This document shows, in pieces, positions 13,584 through 27,026 of a DNA stretch of 64,000 nt. The DNA is from Tachypleus tridentatus (taxonomy: Eukaryota; Arthropoda; Merostomata; Xiphosura; Limulidae). Under the pieces are notes generated by a model that was not told the origin of the DNA, did not search any database, and saw only the letters and a list, made by a program, of their open reading frames with translations. The position numbers and the translations under genes are program-made. The stretch spans positions 24,990,063 through 25,054,062 of the forward strand of contig NC_134833.1 in NCBI RefSeq assembly GCF_004210375.1, in the 5' to 3' direction. The first letter of the stretch is position 1, and every line of letters begins with the position of its first letter.

Positions 13584-15311
13584 AGTTTAATTTTCTTTCT
13601 TATTTGGTGTTTTAAGTGTTACTCTAAAAGAAAATCGTTGTCGCAGCCCAAAATTTCCTAGTTGTGAAATATAAGAGATGCTTTAGGAATTCACTTTTAC
13701 TGGAGGACGCTGGAAAGTGGAGCCTGATAACTCTGGTTTGCGTTACACATCCCCGGAACTACACGAGTGTCATTTCGGGGGTATGGAAACTGTCGCTCAC
13801 AGGCGTGTGTGTCATTCACATGGAACACTTAAATTGATCAATTTAGCCTCTGAGAACTTTTCTCAAACGTCTTTTAGTCACATGTTGGTGTTTATGTCTT
13901 CTTTATATTTCTTTCGGACCTACTTTCGGAAAATCTGGTATTTTACTCTCGTTACACAGGCCCACATCCCATCACTTACAGATGTGTGTGCAGAATTTAG
14001 ATTTTAACACGAGCTTGCATCGGGATTAGAATTATTTAATATTCACCTTCTTTTATTCGTCATTTGGCTATACACATTAATTTACCTGTGTTTATTAACG
14101 TGTATTTTGGTTTCCATCGGGAGAAGTCGTGTGTGCTCGCCTCCTTCTCCCCCTACAACAAAATAGTATTAAACGCTGGTTACCGTCTAGTGGGAGTGCC
14201 TCAGAAGTCGCTCTTTTGTCTCTCGCTAAAGAAGTGTATGGATATTAATGAAAGTACGTTGCAAAAACTGGGAATAATTCTCTGACGTTATAGAAACAGA
14301 ATGAATAAAGGAACAGCACCTGTCACACTCGGCTACTACCGTTCGCGAGTCGGAAGCGTGCCACGTACCGAGTTCCTACTTATCTGAAGACGTTTCCTTC
14401 GCGTTTTGCTTGCACTGCTATGTTGACAATTTTGCTTTTACTGTTTTGTAACTCTTTTTTTTTTCTTGTTGTTTCTACTCACCTATTTTGTTTTATACTC
14501 CAATAGCAAAGACTCTTGTCGTTATTGGAAAGTTAATTTTCAAATGTACATACATATAAAATAGATATTTGATTTATAAATAAGGTGTTCAATCGTCGGT
14601 GTCTCCGAGTGAAGTCTCTCTCTGCTGGGTTATATTTCTAGACAAAGTAATTTTACAAAACGTAGCGAACGAACGTTATGTAAGGAAACTCGAAATATTT
14701 GTCGCATCGCCTTTTCTGTGTAGCAGACAGATCCCTCGACAATTGCTTTTCCCAGGCAAAACGTGCACGAGCGAGACAATTTTGTGAAATAGGGAAACGT
14801 TTTAAATTCCATCTGTATAAGACTGCCTTAGATTGATGTGGGCTGGATCTACTCGTTAACGAAGTTTCTGTTTTGTAGACTTCGCACCCTTTGTGCATTC
14901 CGAAGATCGACCCGCGAAGATAGTTTATTTCTTTTCTCTCAATATACGTCTGATTGGAGGAGTTTGGTTTAAAGTGAAATGGAACGCGGCTCACGCCACC
15001 TGCTTAGAGAGCTGCTACTTTTCTTGAACGATCGCAGGAAATGAATGTTTGAACTTCGTTTTCGAAGCGTGTTTTATCAACTGACTTGTTGATGGAAAAG
15101 TTGATTAGTTCCTATAACAAAAATGTTTTCCCAACAGTTTACCATTATAAACACTTAGTATTAAGGCACTTCAATTGAGCCAACCAATTTCTTTCTCTCT
15201 TTCGGGAAGGATTTTTTATCTCTTAAATCAGAAATTGTGAAAAAAGTGAGAGGTATCGATCAGCTCTTTGCGAGACCTACAAATTTCAACGTGAAAAAAA
15301 AAAAAAAAAAA

Positions 15312-15429
15312 GTCATCATCACCCGGTATTCCCAGGTGGTCACCCTCCCAAGTACTAACCGGGCCCGCCGTTGCTTAGCTTCGGTGATCGGACGAGAACC
15401 GGCGCTTTCAACGTGGTATGAACGATGAC
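15312..15429 (-). rRNA. 5S ribosomal RNA, copy 9
   Basis: 118 bp, majority sequence, 18-T terminator. Confidence 0.97.
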
Positions 15430-17157
15430 AGTTTAATTTTCTTTCTTATTTGGTGTTTTAAGTGTTACTCTAAAAGAAAATCGTTGTCGCAGCCCAAAAT
15501 TTCCTAGTTGTGAAATATAAGAGATGCTTTAGGAATTCACTTTTACTGGAGGACGCTGGAAAGTGGAGCCTGATAACTCTGGTTTGCGTTACACATCCCC
15601 GGAACTACACGAGTGTCATTTCGGGGGTATGGAAACTGTCGCTCACAGGCGTGTGTGTCATTCACATGGAACACTTAAATTGATCAATTTAGCCTCTGAG
15701 AACTTTTCTCAAACGTCTTTTAGTCACATGTTGGTGTTTATGTCTTCTTTATATTTCTTTCGGACCTACTTTCGGAAAATCTGGTATTTTACTCTCGTTA
15801 CACAGGCCCACATCCCATCACTTACAGATGTGTGTGCAGAATTTAGATTTTAACACGAGCTTGCATCGGGATTAGAATTATTTAATATTCACCTTCTTTT
15901 ATTCGTCATTTGGCTATACACATTAATTTACCTGTGTTTATTAACGTGTATTTTGGTTTCCATCGGGAGAAGTCGTGTGTGCTCGCCTCCTTCTCCCCCT
16001 ACAACAAAATAGTATTAAACGCTGGTTACCGTCTAGTGGGAGTGCCTCAGAAGTCGCTCTTTTGTCTCTCGCTAAAGAAGTGTATGGATATTAATGAAAG
16101 TACGTTGCAAAAACTGGGAATAATTCTCTGACGTTATAGAAACAGAATGAATAAAGGAACAGCACCTGTCACACTCGGCTACTACCGTTCGCGAGTCGGA
16201 AGCGTGCCACGTACCGAGTTCCTACTTATCTGAAGACGTTTCCTTCGCGTTTTGCTTGCACTGCTATGTTGACAATTTTGCTTTTACTGTTTTGTAACTC
16301 TTTTTTTTTCTTGTTGTTTCTACTCACCTATTTTGTTTTATACTCCAATAGCAAAGACTCTTGTCGTTATTGGAAAGTTAATTTTCAAATGTACATACAT
16401 ATAAAATAGATATTTGATTTATAAATAAGGTGTTCAATCGTCGGTGTCTCCGAGTGAAGTCTCTCTCTGCTGGGTTATATTTCTAGACAAAGTAATTTTA
16501 CAAAACGTAGCGAACGAACGTTATGTAAGGAAACTCGAAATATTTGTCGCATCGCCTTTTCTGTGTAGCAGACAGATCCCTCGACAATTGCTTTTCCCAG
16601 GCAAAACGTGCACGAGCGAGACAATTTTGTGAAATAGGGAAACGTTTTAAATTCCATCTGTATAAGACTGCCTTAGATTGATGTGGGCTGGATCTACTCG
16701 TTAACGAAGTTTCTGTTTTGTAGACTTCGCACCCTTTGTGCATTCCGAAGATCGACCCGCGAAGATAGTTTATTTCTTTTCTCTCCAATATACGTCTGAT
16801 TGGAGGAGTTTGGTTTAAAGTGAAATGGAACGCGGCTCACGCCACCTGCTTAGAGAGCTGCTACTTTTCTTGAACGATCGCAGGAAATGAATGTTTGAAC
16901 TTCGTTTTCGAAGCGTGTTTTATCAACTGACTTGTTGATGGAAAAGTTGATTAGTTCCTATAACAAAAATGTTTTCCCAACAGTTTACCATTATAAACAC
17001 TTAGTATTAAGGCACTTCAATTGAGCCAACCAATTTCTTTCTCTCTTTCGGGAAGGATTTTTTATCTCTTAAATCAGAAATTGTGAAAAAAGTGAGAGGT
17101 ATCGATCAGCTCTTTGCGAGACCTACAAATTTCAACGTGAAAAAAAAAAAAAAAAAA

Positions 17158-17275
17158 GTCATCATCACCCGGTATTCCCAGGTGGTCACCCTCCCAAGTA
17201 CTAACCGGGCCCGCCGTTGCTTAGCTTCGGTGATCGGACGAGAACCGGCGCTTTCAACGTGGTATGAACGATGAC
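17158..17275 (-). rRNA. 5S ribosomal RNA, copy 10
   Basis: 118 bp, majority sequence, 18-T terminator. Its spacer has the six-G variant near 17468 seen also after copies 1 and 6. Confidence 0.97.
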
Positions 17276-19002
17276 AGTTTAATTTTCTTTCTTATTTGGT
17301 GTTTTAAGTGTTACTCTAAAAGAAAATCGTTGTCGCAGCCCAAAATTTCCTAGTTGTGAAATATAAGAGATGCTTTAGGAATTCACTTTTACTGGAGGAC
17401 GCTGGAAAGTGGAGCCTGATAACTCTGGTTTGCGTTACACATCCCCGGAACTACACGAGTGTCATTTCGGGGGGTATGGAAACTGTCGCTCACAGGCGTG
17501 TGTGTCATTCACATGGAACACTTAAATTGATCAATTTAGCCTCTGAGAACTTTTCTCAAACGTCTTTTAGTCACATGTTGGTGTTTATGTCTTCTTTATA
17601 TTTCTTTCGGACCTACTTTCGGAAAATCTGGTATTTTACTCTCGTTACACAGGCCCACATCCCATCACTTACAGATGTGTGTGCAGAATTTAGATTTTAA
17701 CACGAGCTTGCATCGGGATTAGAATTATTTAATATTCACCTTCTTTTATTCGTCATTTGGCTATACACATTAATTTACCTGTGTTTATTAACGTGTATTT
17801 TGGTTTCCATCGGGAGAAGTCGTGTGTGCTCGCCTCCTTCTCCCCCTACAACAAAATAGTATTAAACGCTGGTTACCGTCTAGTGGGAGTGCCTCAGAAG
17901 TCGCTCTTTTGTCTCTCGCTAAAGAAGTGTATGGATATTAATGAAAGTACGTTGCAAAAACTGGGAATAATTCTCTGACGTTATAGAAACAGAATGAATA
18001 AAGGAACAGCACCTGTCACACTCGGCTACTACCGTTCGCGAGTCGGAAGCGTGCCACGTACCGAGTTCCTACTTATCTGAAGACGTTTCCTTCGCGTTTT
18101 GCTTGCACTGCTATGTTGACAATTTTGCTTTTACTGTTTTGTAACTCTTTTTTTTTCTTGTTGTTTCTACTCACCTATTTTGTTTTATACTCCAATAGCA
18201 AAGACTCTTGTCGTTATTGGAAAGTTAATTTTCAAATGTACATACATATAAAATAGATATTTGATTTATAAATAAGGTGTTCAATCGTCGGTGTCTCCGA
18301 GTGAAGTCTCTCTCTGCTGGGTTATATTTCTAGACAAAGTAATTTTACAAAACGTAGCGAACGAACGTTATGTAAGGAAACTCGAAATATTTGTCGCATC
18401 GCCTTTTCTGTGTAGCAGACAGATCCCTCGACAATTGCTTTTCCCAGGCAAAACGTGCACGAGCGAGACAATTTTGTGAAATAGGGAAACGTTTTAAATT
18501 CCATCTGTATAAGACTGCCTTAGATTGATGTGGGCTGGATCTACTCGTTAACGAAGTTTCTGTTTTGTAGACTTCGCACCCTTTGTGCATTCCGAAGATC
18601 GACCCGCGAAGATAGTTTATTTCTTTTCTCTCAATATACGTCTGATTGGAGGAGTTTGGTTTAAAGTGAAATGGAACGCGGCTCACGCCACCTGCTTAGA
18701 GAGCTGCTACTTTTCTTGAACGATCGCAGGAAATGAATGTTTGAACTTCGTTTTCGAAGCGTGTTTTATCAACTGACTTGTTGATGGAAAAGTTGATTAG
18801 TTCCTATAACAAAAATGTTTTCCCAACAGTTTACCATTATAAACACTTAGTATTAAGGCACTTCAATTGAGCCAACCAATTTCTTTCTCTCTTTCGGGAA
18901 GGATTTTTTATCTCTTAAATCAGAAATTGTGAAAAAAGTGAGAGGTATCGATCAGCTCTTTGCGAGACCTACAAATTTCAACGTGAAAAAAAAAAAAAAA
19001 AA

Positions 19003-19120
19003 GTCATCATCACCCGGTATTCCCAGGTGGTCACCCTCCCAAGTACTAACCGGGCCCGCCGTTGCTTAGCTTCGGTGATCGGACGAGAACCGGCGCTTTC
19101 AACGTGGTATGAACGATGAC
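19003..19120 (-). rRNA. 5S ribosomal RNA, copy 11
   Basis: 118 bp, majority sequence, 17-T terminator. The spacer on its plus side has tacccaatag near 20031, otherwise seen only near 61181 in array 2. Confidence 0.97.
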
Positions 19121-20843
19121 AGTTTAATTTTCTTTCTTATTTGGTGTTTTAAGTGTTACTCTAAAAGAAAATCGTTGTCGCAGCCCAAAATTTCCTAGTT
19201 GTGAAATATAAGAGATGCTTTAGGAATTCACTTTTACTGGAGGACGCTGGAAAGTGGAGCCTGATAACTCTGGTTTGCGTTACACATCCCCGGAACTACA
19301 CGAGTGTCATTTCGGGGGTATGGAAACTGTCGCTCACAGGCGTGTGTGTCATTCACATGGAACACTTAAATTGATCAATTTAGCCTCTGAGAACTTTTCT
19401 CAAACGTCTTTTAGTCACATGTTGGTGTTTATGTCTTCTTTATATTTCTTTCGGACCTACTTTCGGAAAATCTGGTATTTTACTCTCGTTACACAGGCCC
19501 ACATCCCATCACTTACAGATGTGTGTGCAGAATTTAGATTTTAACACGAGCTTGCATCGGGATTAGAATTATTTAATATTCACCTTCTTTTATTCGTCAT
19601 TTGGCTATACACATTAATTTACCTGTGTTTATTAACGTGTATTTTGGTTTCCATCGGGAGAAGTCGTGTGTGCTCGCCTCCTTCTCCCCCTACAACAAAA
19701 TAGTATTAAACGCTGGTTACCGTCTAGTGGGAGTGCCTCAGAAGTCGCTCTTTTGTCTCTCGCTAAAGAAGTGTATGGATATTAATGAAAGTACGTTGCA
19801 AAACTGGGAATAATTCTCTGACGTTATAGAAACAGAATGAATAAAGGAACAGCACCTGTCACACTCGGCTACTACCGTTCGCGAGTCGGAAGCGTGCCAC
19901 GTACCGAGTTCCTACTTATCTGAAGACGTTTCCTTCGCGTTTTGCTTGCACTGCTATGTTGACAATTTTGCTTTTACTGTTTTGTAACTCTTTTTTTTTC
20001 TTGTTGTTTCTACTCACCTATTTTGTTTTATACCCAATAGCAAAGACTCTTGTCGTTATTGGAAAGTTAATTTTCAAATGTACATACATATAAAATAGAT
20101 ATTTGATTTATAAATAAGGTGTTCAATCGTCGGTGTCTCCGAGTGAAGTCTCTCTCTGCTGGGTTATATTTCTAGACAAAGTAATTTTACAAAACGTAGC
20201 GAACGAACGTTATGTAAGGAAACTCGAAATATTTGTCGCATCGCCTTTTCTGTGTAGCAGACAGATCCCTCGACAATTGCTTTTCCCAGGCAAAACGTGC
20301 ACGAGCGAGACAATTTTGTGAAATAGGGAAACGTTTTAAATTCCATCTGTATAAGACTGCCTTAGATTGATGTGGGCTGGATCTACTCGTTAACGAAGTT
20401 TCTGTTTTGTAGACTTCGCACCCTTTGTGCATTCCGAAGATCGACCCGCGAAGATAGTTTATTTCTTTTCTCTCAATATACGTCTGATTGGAGGAGTTTG
20501 GTTTAAAGTGAAATGGAACGCGGCTCACGCCACCTGCTTAGAGAGCTGCTACTTTTCTTGAACGATCGCAGGAAATGAATGTTTGAACTTCGTTTTCGAA
20601 GCGTGTTTTATCAACTGACTTGTTGATGGAAAAGTTGATTAGTTCCTATAACAAAAATGTTTTCCCAACAGTTTACCATTATAAACACTTAGTATTAAGG
20701 CACTTCAATTGAGCCAACCAATTTCTTTCTCTCTTTCGGGAAGGATTTTTATCTCTTAAATCAGAAATTGTGAAAAAAGTGAGAGGTATCGATCAGCTCT
20801 TTGCGAGACCTACAAATTTCAACGTGAAAAAAAAAAAAAAAAA

Positions 20844-20961
20844 GTCATCATCACCCGGTATTCCCAGGTGGTCACCCTCCCAAGTACTAACCGGGCCCGC
20901 CGTTGCTTAGCTTCGGTGATCGGACGAGAACCGGCGCTTTCAACGTGGTATGAACGATGAC
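20844..20961 (-). rRNA. 5S ribosomal RNA, copy 12
   Basis: 118 bp, majority sequence, 17-T terminator. Confidence 0.97.
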
Positions 20962-22686
20962 AGTTTAATTTTCTTTCTTATTTGGTGTTTTAAGTGTTAC
21001 TCTAAAAGAAAATCGTTGTCGCAGCCCAAAATTTCCTAGTTGTGAAATATAAGAGATGCTTTAGGAATTCACTTTTACTGGAGGACGCTGGAAAGTGGAG
21101 CCTGATAACTCTGGTTTGCGTTACACATCCCCGGAACTACACGAGTGTCATTTCGGGGGTATGGAAACTGTCGCTCACAGGCGTGTGTGTCATTCACATG
21201 GAACACTTAAATTGATCAATTTAGCCTCTGAGAACTTTTCTCAAACGTCTTTTAGTCACATGTTGGTGTTTATGTCTTCTTTATATTTCTTTCGGACCTA
21301 CTTTCGGAAAATCTGGTATTTTACTCTCGTTACACAGGCCCACATCCCATCACTTACAGATGTGTGTGCAGAATTTAGATTTTAACACGAGCTTGCATCG
21401 GGATTAGAATTATTTAATATTCACCTTCTTTTATTCGTCATTTGGCTATACACATTAATTTACCTGTGTTTATTAACGTGTATTTTGGTTTCCATCGGGA
21501 GAAGTCGTGTGTGCTCGCCTCCTTCTCCCCCTACAACAAAATAGTATTAAACGCTGGTTACCGTCTAGTGGGAGTGCCTCAGAAGTCGCTCTTTTGTCTC
21601 TCGCTAAAGAAGTGTATGGATATTAATGAAAGTACGTTGCAAAAACTGGGAATAATTCTCTGACGTTATAGAAACAGAATGAATAAAGGAACAGCACCTG
21701 TCACACTCGGCTACTACCGTTCGCGAGTCGGAAGCGTGCCACGTACCGAGTTCCTACTTATCTGAAGACGTTTCCTTCGCGTTTTGCTTGCACTGCTATG
21801 TTGACAATTTTGCTTTTACTGTTTTGTAACTCTTTTTTTTTCTTGTTGTTTCTACTCACCTATTTTGTTTTATACTCCAATAGCAAAGACTCTTGTCGTT
21901 ATTGGAAAGTTAATTTTCAAATGTACATACATATAAAATAGATATTTGATTTATAAATAAGGTGTTCAATCGTCGGTGTCTCCGAGTGAAGTCTCTCTCT
22001 GCTGGGTTATATTTCTAGACAAAGTAATTTTACAAAACGTAGCGAACGAACGTTATGTAAGGAAACTCGAAATATTTGTCGCATCGCCTTTTCTGTGTAG
22101 CAGACAGATCCCTCGACAATTGCTTTTTCCCAGGCAAAACGTGCACGAGCGAGACAATTTTGTGAAATAGGGAAACGTTTTAAATTCCATCTGTATAAGA
22201 CTGCCTTAGATTGATGTGGGCTGGATCTACTCGTTAACGAAGTTTCTGTTTTGTAGACTTCGCACCCTTTGTGCATTCCGAAGATCGACCCGCGAAGATA
22301 GTTTATTTCTTTTCTCTCAATATACGTCTGATTGGAGGAGTTTGGTTTAAAGTGAAATGGAACGCGGCTCACGCCACCTGCTTAGAGAGCTGCTACTTTT
22401 CTTGAACGATCGCAGGAAATGAATGTTTGAACTTCGTTTTCGAAGCGTGTTTTATCAACTGACTTGTTGATGGAAAAGTTGATTAGTTCCTATAACAAAA
22501 TGTTTTCCCAACAGTTTACCATTATAAACACTTAGTATTAAGGCACTTCAATTGAGCCAACCAATTTCTTTCTCTCTTTCGGGAAGGATTTTTATCTCTT
22601 AAATCAGAAATTGTGAAAAAAGTGAGAGGTATCGATCAGCTCTTTGCGAGACCTACAAATTTCAACGTGAAAAAAAAAAAAAAAAA

Positions 22687-22804
22687 GTCATCATCACCCG
22701 GTATTCCCAGGTGGTCACCCTCCCAAGTACTAACCGGGCCCGCCGTTGCTTAGCTTCGGTGATCGGACGAGAACCGGCGCTTTCAACGTGGTATGAACGA
22801 TGAC
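22687..22804 (-). rRNA. 5S ribosomal RNA, copy 13
   Basis: 118 bp, majority sequence, 17-T terminator. The spacer just before it has an extra T near 22122 (gctttttccc), shared with array 2 near 43031. Confidence 0.97.
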
Positions 22805-24527
22805 AGTTTAATTTTCTTTCTTATTTGGTGTTTTAAGTGTTACTCTAAAAGAAAATCGTTGTCGCAGCCCAAAATTTCCTAGTTGTGAAATATAAGAGAT
22901 GCTTTAGGAATTCACTTTTACTGGAGGACGCTGGAAAGTGGAGCCTGATAACTCTGGTTTGCGTTACACATCCCCGGAACTACACGAGTGTCATTTCGGG
23001 GGTATGGAAACTGTCGCTCACAGGCGTGTGTGTCATTCACATGGAACACTTAAATTGATCAATTTAGCCTCTGAGAACTTTTCTCAAACGTCTTTTAGTC
23101 ACATGTTGGTGTTTATGTCTTCTTTATATTTCTTTCGGACCTACTTTCGGAAAATCTGGTATTTTACTCTCGTTACACAGGCCCACATCCCATCACTTAC
23201 AGATGTGTGTGCAGAATTTAGATTTTAACACGAGCTTGCATCGGGATTAGAATTATTTAATATTCACCTTCTTTTATTCGTCATTTGGCTATACACATTA
23301 ATTTACCTGTGTTTATTAACGTGTATTTTGGTTTCCATCGGGAGAAGTCGTGTGTGCTCGCCTCCTTCTCCCCCTACAACAAAATAGTATTAAACGCTGG
23401 TTACCGTCTAGTGGGAGTGCCTCAGAAGTCGCTCTTTTGTCTCTCGCTAAAGAAGTGTATGGATATTAATGAAAGTACGTTGCAAAAACTGGGAATAATT
23501 CTCTGACGTTATAGAAACAGAATGAATAAAGGAACAGCACCTGTCACACTCGGCTACTACCGTTCGCGAGTCGGAAGCGTGCCACGTACCGAGTTCCTAC
23601 TTATCTGAAGACGTTTCCTTCGCGTTTTGCTTGCACTGCTATGTTGACAATTTTGCTTTTACTGTTTTGTAACTCTTTTTTTTTTCTTGTTGTTTCTACT
23701 CACCTATTTTGTTTTATACTCCAATAGCAAAGACTCTTGTCGTTATTGGAAAGTTAATTTTCAAATGTACATACATATAAAATAGATATTTGATTTATAA
23801 ATAAGGTGTTCAATCGTCGGTGTCTCCGAGTGAAGTCTCTCTCTGCTGGGTTATATTTCTAGACAAAGTAATTTTACAAAACGTAGCGAACGAACGTTAT
23901 GTAAGGAAACTCGAAATATTTGTCGCATCGCCTTTTCTGTGTAGCAGACAGATCCCTCGACAATTGCTTTTCCCAGGCAAAACGTGCACGAGCGAGACAA
24001 TTTTGTGAAATAGGGAAACGTTTTAAATTCCATCTGTATAAGACTGCCTTAGATTGATGTGGGCTGGATCTACTCGTTAACGAAGTTTCTGTTTTGTAGA
24101 CTTCGCACCCTTTGTGCATTCCGAAGATCGACCCGCGAAGATAGTTTATTTCTTTTCTCTCAATATACGTCTGATTGGAGGAGTTTGGTTTAAAGTGAAA
24201 TGGAACGCGGCTCACGCCACCTGCTTAGAGAGCTGCTACTTTTCTTGAACGATCGCAGGAAATGAATGTTTGAACTTCGTTTTCGAAGCGTGTTTTATCA
24301 ACTGACTTGTTGATGGAAAAGTTGATTAGTTCCTATAACAAAATGTTTTCCCAACAGTTTACCATTATAAACACTTAGTATTAAGGCACTTCAATTGAGC
24401 CAACCAATTTCTTTCTCTCTTTCGGGAAGGATTTTTATCTCTTAAATCAGAAATTGTGAAAAAGTGAGAGGTATCGATCAGCTCTTTGCGAGACCTACAA
24501 ATTTCAACGTGAAAAAAAAAAAAAAAA

Positions 24528-24645
24528 GTCATCATCACCCGGTATTCCCAGGTGGTCACCCTCCCAAGTACTAACCGGGCCCGCCGTTGCTTAGCTTCGG
24601 TGATCGGACGAGAACCGGCGCTTTCAACGTGGTATGAACGATGAC
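24528..24645 (-). rRNA. 5S ribosomal RNA, copy 14
   Basis: 118 bp, majority sequence, 16-T terminator. Last complete gene before the assembly gap; the unit after it is cut by the gap at 25811. Confidence 0.97.
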
Positions 24646-25811
24646 AGTTTAATTTTCTTTCTTATTTGGTGTTTTAAGTGTTACTCTAAAAGAAAATCGT
24701 TGTCGCAGCCCAAAATTTCCTAGTTGTGAAATATAAGAGATGCTTTAGGAATTCACTTTTACTGGAGGACGCTGGAAAGTGGAGCCTGATAACTCTGGTT
24801 TGCGTTACACATCCCCGGAACTACACGAGTGTCATTTCGGGGGTATGGAAACTGTCGCTCACAGGCGTGTGTGTCATTCACATGGAACACTTAAATTGAT
24901 CAATTTAGCCTCTGAGAACTTTTCTCAAACGTCTTTTAGTCACATGTTGGTGTTTATGTCTTCTTTATATTTCTTTCGGACCTACTTTCGGAAAATCTGG
25001 TATTTTACTCTCGTTACACAGGCCCACATCCCATCACTTACAGATGTGTGTGCAGAATTTAGATTTTAACACGAGCTTGCATCGGGATTAGAATTATTTA
25101 ATATTCACCTTCTTTTATTCGTCATTTGGCTATACACATTAATTTACCTGTGTTTATTAACGTGTATTTTGGTTTCCATCGGGAGAAGTCGTGTGTGCTC
25201 GCCTCCTTCTCCCCCTACAACAAAATAGTATTAAACGCTGGTTACCGTCTAGTGGGAGTGCCTCAGAAGTCGCTCTTTTGTCTCTCGCTAAAGAAGTGTA
25301 TGGATATTAATGAAAGTACGTTGCAAAACTGGGAATAATTCTCTGACGTTATAGAAACAGAATGAATAAAGGAACAGCACCTGTCACACTCGGCTACTAC
25401 CGTTCGCGAGTCGGAAGCGTGCCACGTACCGAGTTCCTACTTATCTGAAGACGTTTCCTTCGCGTTTTGCTTGCACTGCTATGTTGACAATTTTGCTTTT
25501 ACTGTTTTGTAACTCTTTTTTTTTCTTGTTGTTTCTACTCACCTATTTTGTTTTATACTCCAATAGCAAAGACTCTTGTCGTTATTGGAAAGTTAATTTT
25601 CAAATGTACATACATATAAAATAGATATTTGATTTATAAATAAGGTGTTCAATCGTCGGTGTCTCCGAGTGAAGTCTCTCTCTGCTGGGTTATATTTCTA
25701 GACAAAGTAATTTTACAAAACGTAGCGAACGAACGTTATGTAAGGAAACTCGAAATATTTGTCGCATCGCCTTTTCTGTGTAGCAGACAGATCCCTCGAC
25801 AATTGCTTTTT

Positions 25812-26311
25812 NNNNNNNNNNNNNNNNNNNNNNNNNNNNNNNNNNNNNNNNNNNNNNNNNNNNNNNNNNNNNNNNNNNNNNNNNNNNNNNNNNNNNNNNN
25901 NNNNNNNNNNNNNNNNNNNNNNNNNNNNNNNNNNNNNNNNNNNNNNNNNNNNNNNNNNNNNNNNNNNNNNNNNNNNNNNNNNNNNNNNNNNNNNNNNNNN
26001 NNNNNNNNNNNNNNNNNNNNNNNNNNNNNNNNNNNNNNNNNNNNNNNNNNNNNNNNNNNNNNNNNNNNNNNNNNNNNNNNNNNNNNNNNNNNNNNNNNNN
26101 NNNNNNNNNNNNNNNNNNNNNNNNNNNNNNNNNNNNNNNNNNNNNNNNNNNNNNNNNNNNNNNNNNNNNNNNNNNNNNNNNNNNNNNNNNNNNNNNNNNN
26201 NNNNNNNNNNNNNNNNNNNNNNNNNNNNNNNNNNNNNNNNNNNNNNNNNNNNNNNNNNNNNNNNNNNNNNNNNNNNNNNNNNNNNNNNNNNNNNNNNNNN
26301 NNNNNNNNNNN
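25812..26311. other. assembly gap (500 N)
   Basis: Exactly 500 N, a usual placeholder for a gap of unknown size. The left flank stops inside a 5S unit; the right flank is single-copy DNA. The true length of array 1 and the continuity of the join cannot be judged from this window. Confidence 0.99.
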
Positions 26312-26342
26312 GGTTTTTCGACATCACAAGGGTGGATAATGT

Positions 26343-26374
26343 CTGGGTTCAAGGAAGTGATGATCTGAACCCAG
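26343..26374. repeat. short inverted repeat
   Basis: Perfect 9-bp arms (ctgggttca and tgaacccag) around a 14-base loop, just right of the gap. It lies in a short open frame (26312-26421) that I cannot assign. No function seen. Confidence 0.5.
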
Positions 26375-26524
26375 TCTTGGAAAATTTGGTTTTGTTGGGT
26401 TTTAATAATTGCACATTGTAATAAATATATAATAGTATGAACTTCAAAAGAATAAGGGATAATTTGTGTAGCACGCTTTTTATAAAACTAAGTAAAAGGT
26501 TACTTATGAGCGAGTAGTTTGTGT

Positions 26525-26784
26525 TGAATTTTGAATTTCACACAAAGCTACACGAGGGCTATCTGAGCTAGTCGTCCCCAATTTAACAGTGTAAGACTAG
26601 AGGGAAGGCAGCTTGTCATCACCACCCACTGTCAACTCTTGGGCTACTCTTTTACCAATGAATCGTGGGATTGACTTCTATGTTATTATGTTCCCATGGC
26701 TTAAAGAGTGAGCATGTTTGGTGTGATGGGATCCAAATACACTACCCTTGGATTACGATTTGAGAACTTTAACAAACTGGCCAA
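26525..26784 (-). mobile_element. tRNA-derived SINE, monomer 1
   Basis: Minus-strand SINE of a type I associate from memory with horseshoe crab and other chelicerate DNA. Read on minus, it has a decayed tRNA-like head (tggccagtttgttaaag resembling a tRNA box A region; box B degenerate), then a body with the strongly conserved block around gggctactcttttaccaatg, and a 3' part ending near aaagctacacgagggc and an A-rich tail. The head is cut short where monomer 2 abuts it. It lies upstream of the EIF3D exons, probably in an intron. Confidence 0.7.
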
Positions 26785-27026
26785 ACCTACACGAGGGCTA
26801 TCTGAGCTAGTCGCCCCTAATTTAACAATGTAAGAAAAGAGGGAAGGCAGCTTGTCATCACCACCCATTGTTAACTCTTGGGCTACTCTTTTACCAATGA
26901 ATAGTGGGATTGACTGCCATGTTATTATGTTCCCATGGCTTAAAGAGTGAGTGTGTTTGGTGTGATGGGATCCAAATACACAACATTTGGATTACGATTC
27001 AAGTACCTTAACAACCTGGCCATGTG
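26785..27026 (-). mobile_element. tRNA-derived SINE, monomer 2
   Basis: Second copy of the same SINE directly joined to monomer 1 in the same orientation, giving a head-to-tail dimer. Its tRNA-like head is slightly fuller (catggccaggttgttaagg on minus). The two monomers differ at many positions, so both are old. Confidence 0.7.

Larger units (their letters stand above)
1..25811 (-). repeat. 5S rDNA tandem array 1 (about 1,845-bp units, 14 complete 5S genes)
   Basis: Head-to-tail array of near-identical units; distances between successive 5S genes run from 1,841 to 1,851 bp. The window opens in the middle of a unit (position 1 matches 1852) and the array runs into the N gap, so both ends are open. 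Each unit is one minus-strand 5S gene, a T-run terminator and a long spacer. Units differ mainly in homopolymer lengths. No LINE insertion is present in any of the 14 genes, in contrast to array 2. The repeated open frames in the spacer are not genes: they recur only because the units are homogenised. Confidence 0.97.

Noticed and set aside
1-25811. CRISPR-like or satellite array
   Set aside because: The unit is about 1.8 kb with a clear 5S gene and pol III terminator; no short repeats with unique spacers.
26312-26421. Open frame beside the gap as a possible gene end
   Set aside because: About 35 readable residues with no family resemblance; most of the apparent length comes from the N gap.
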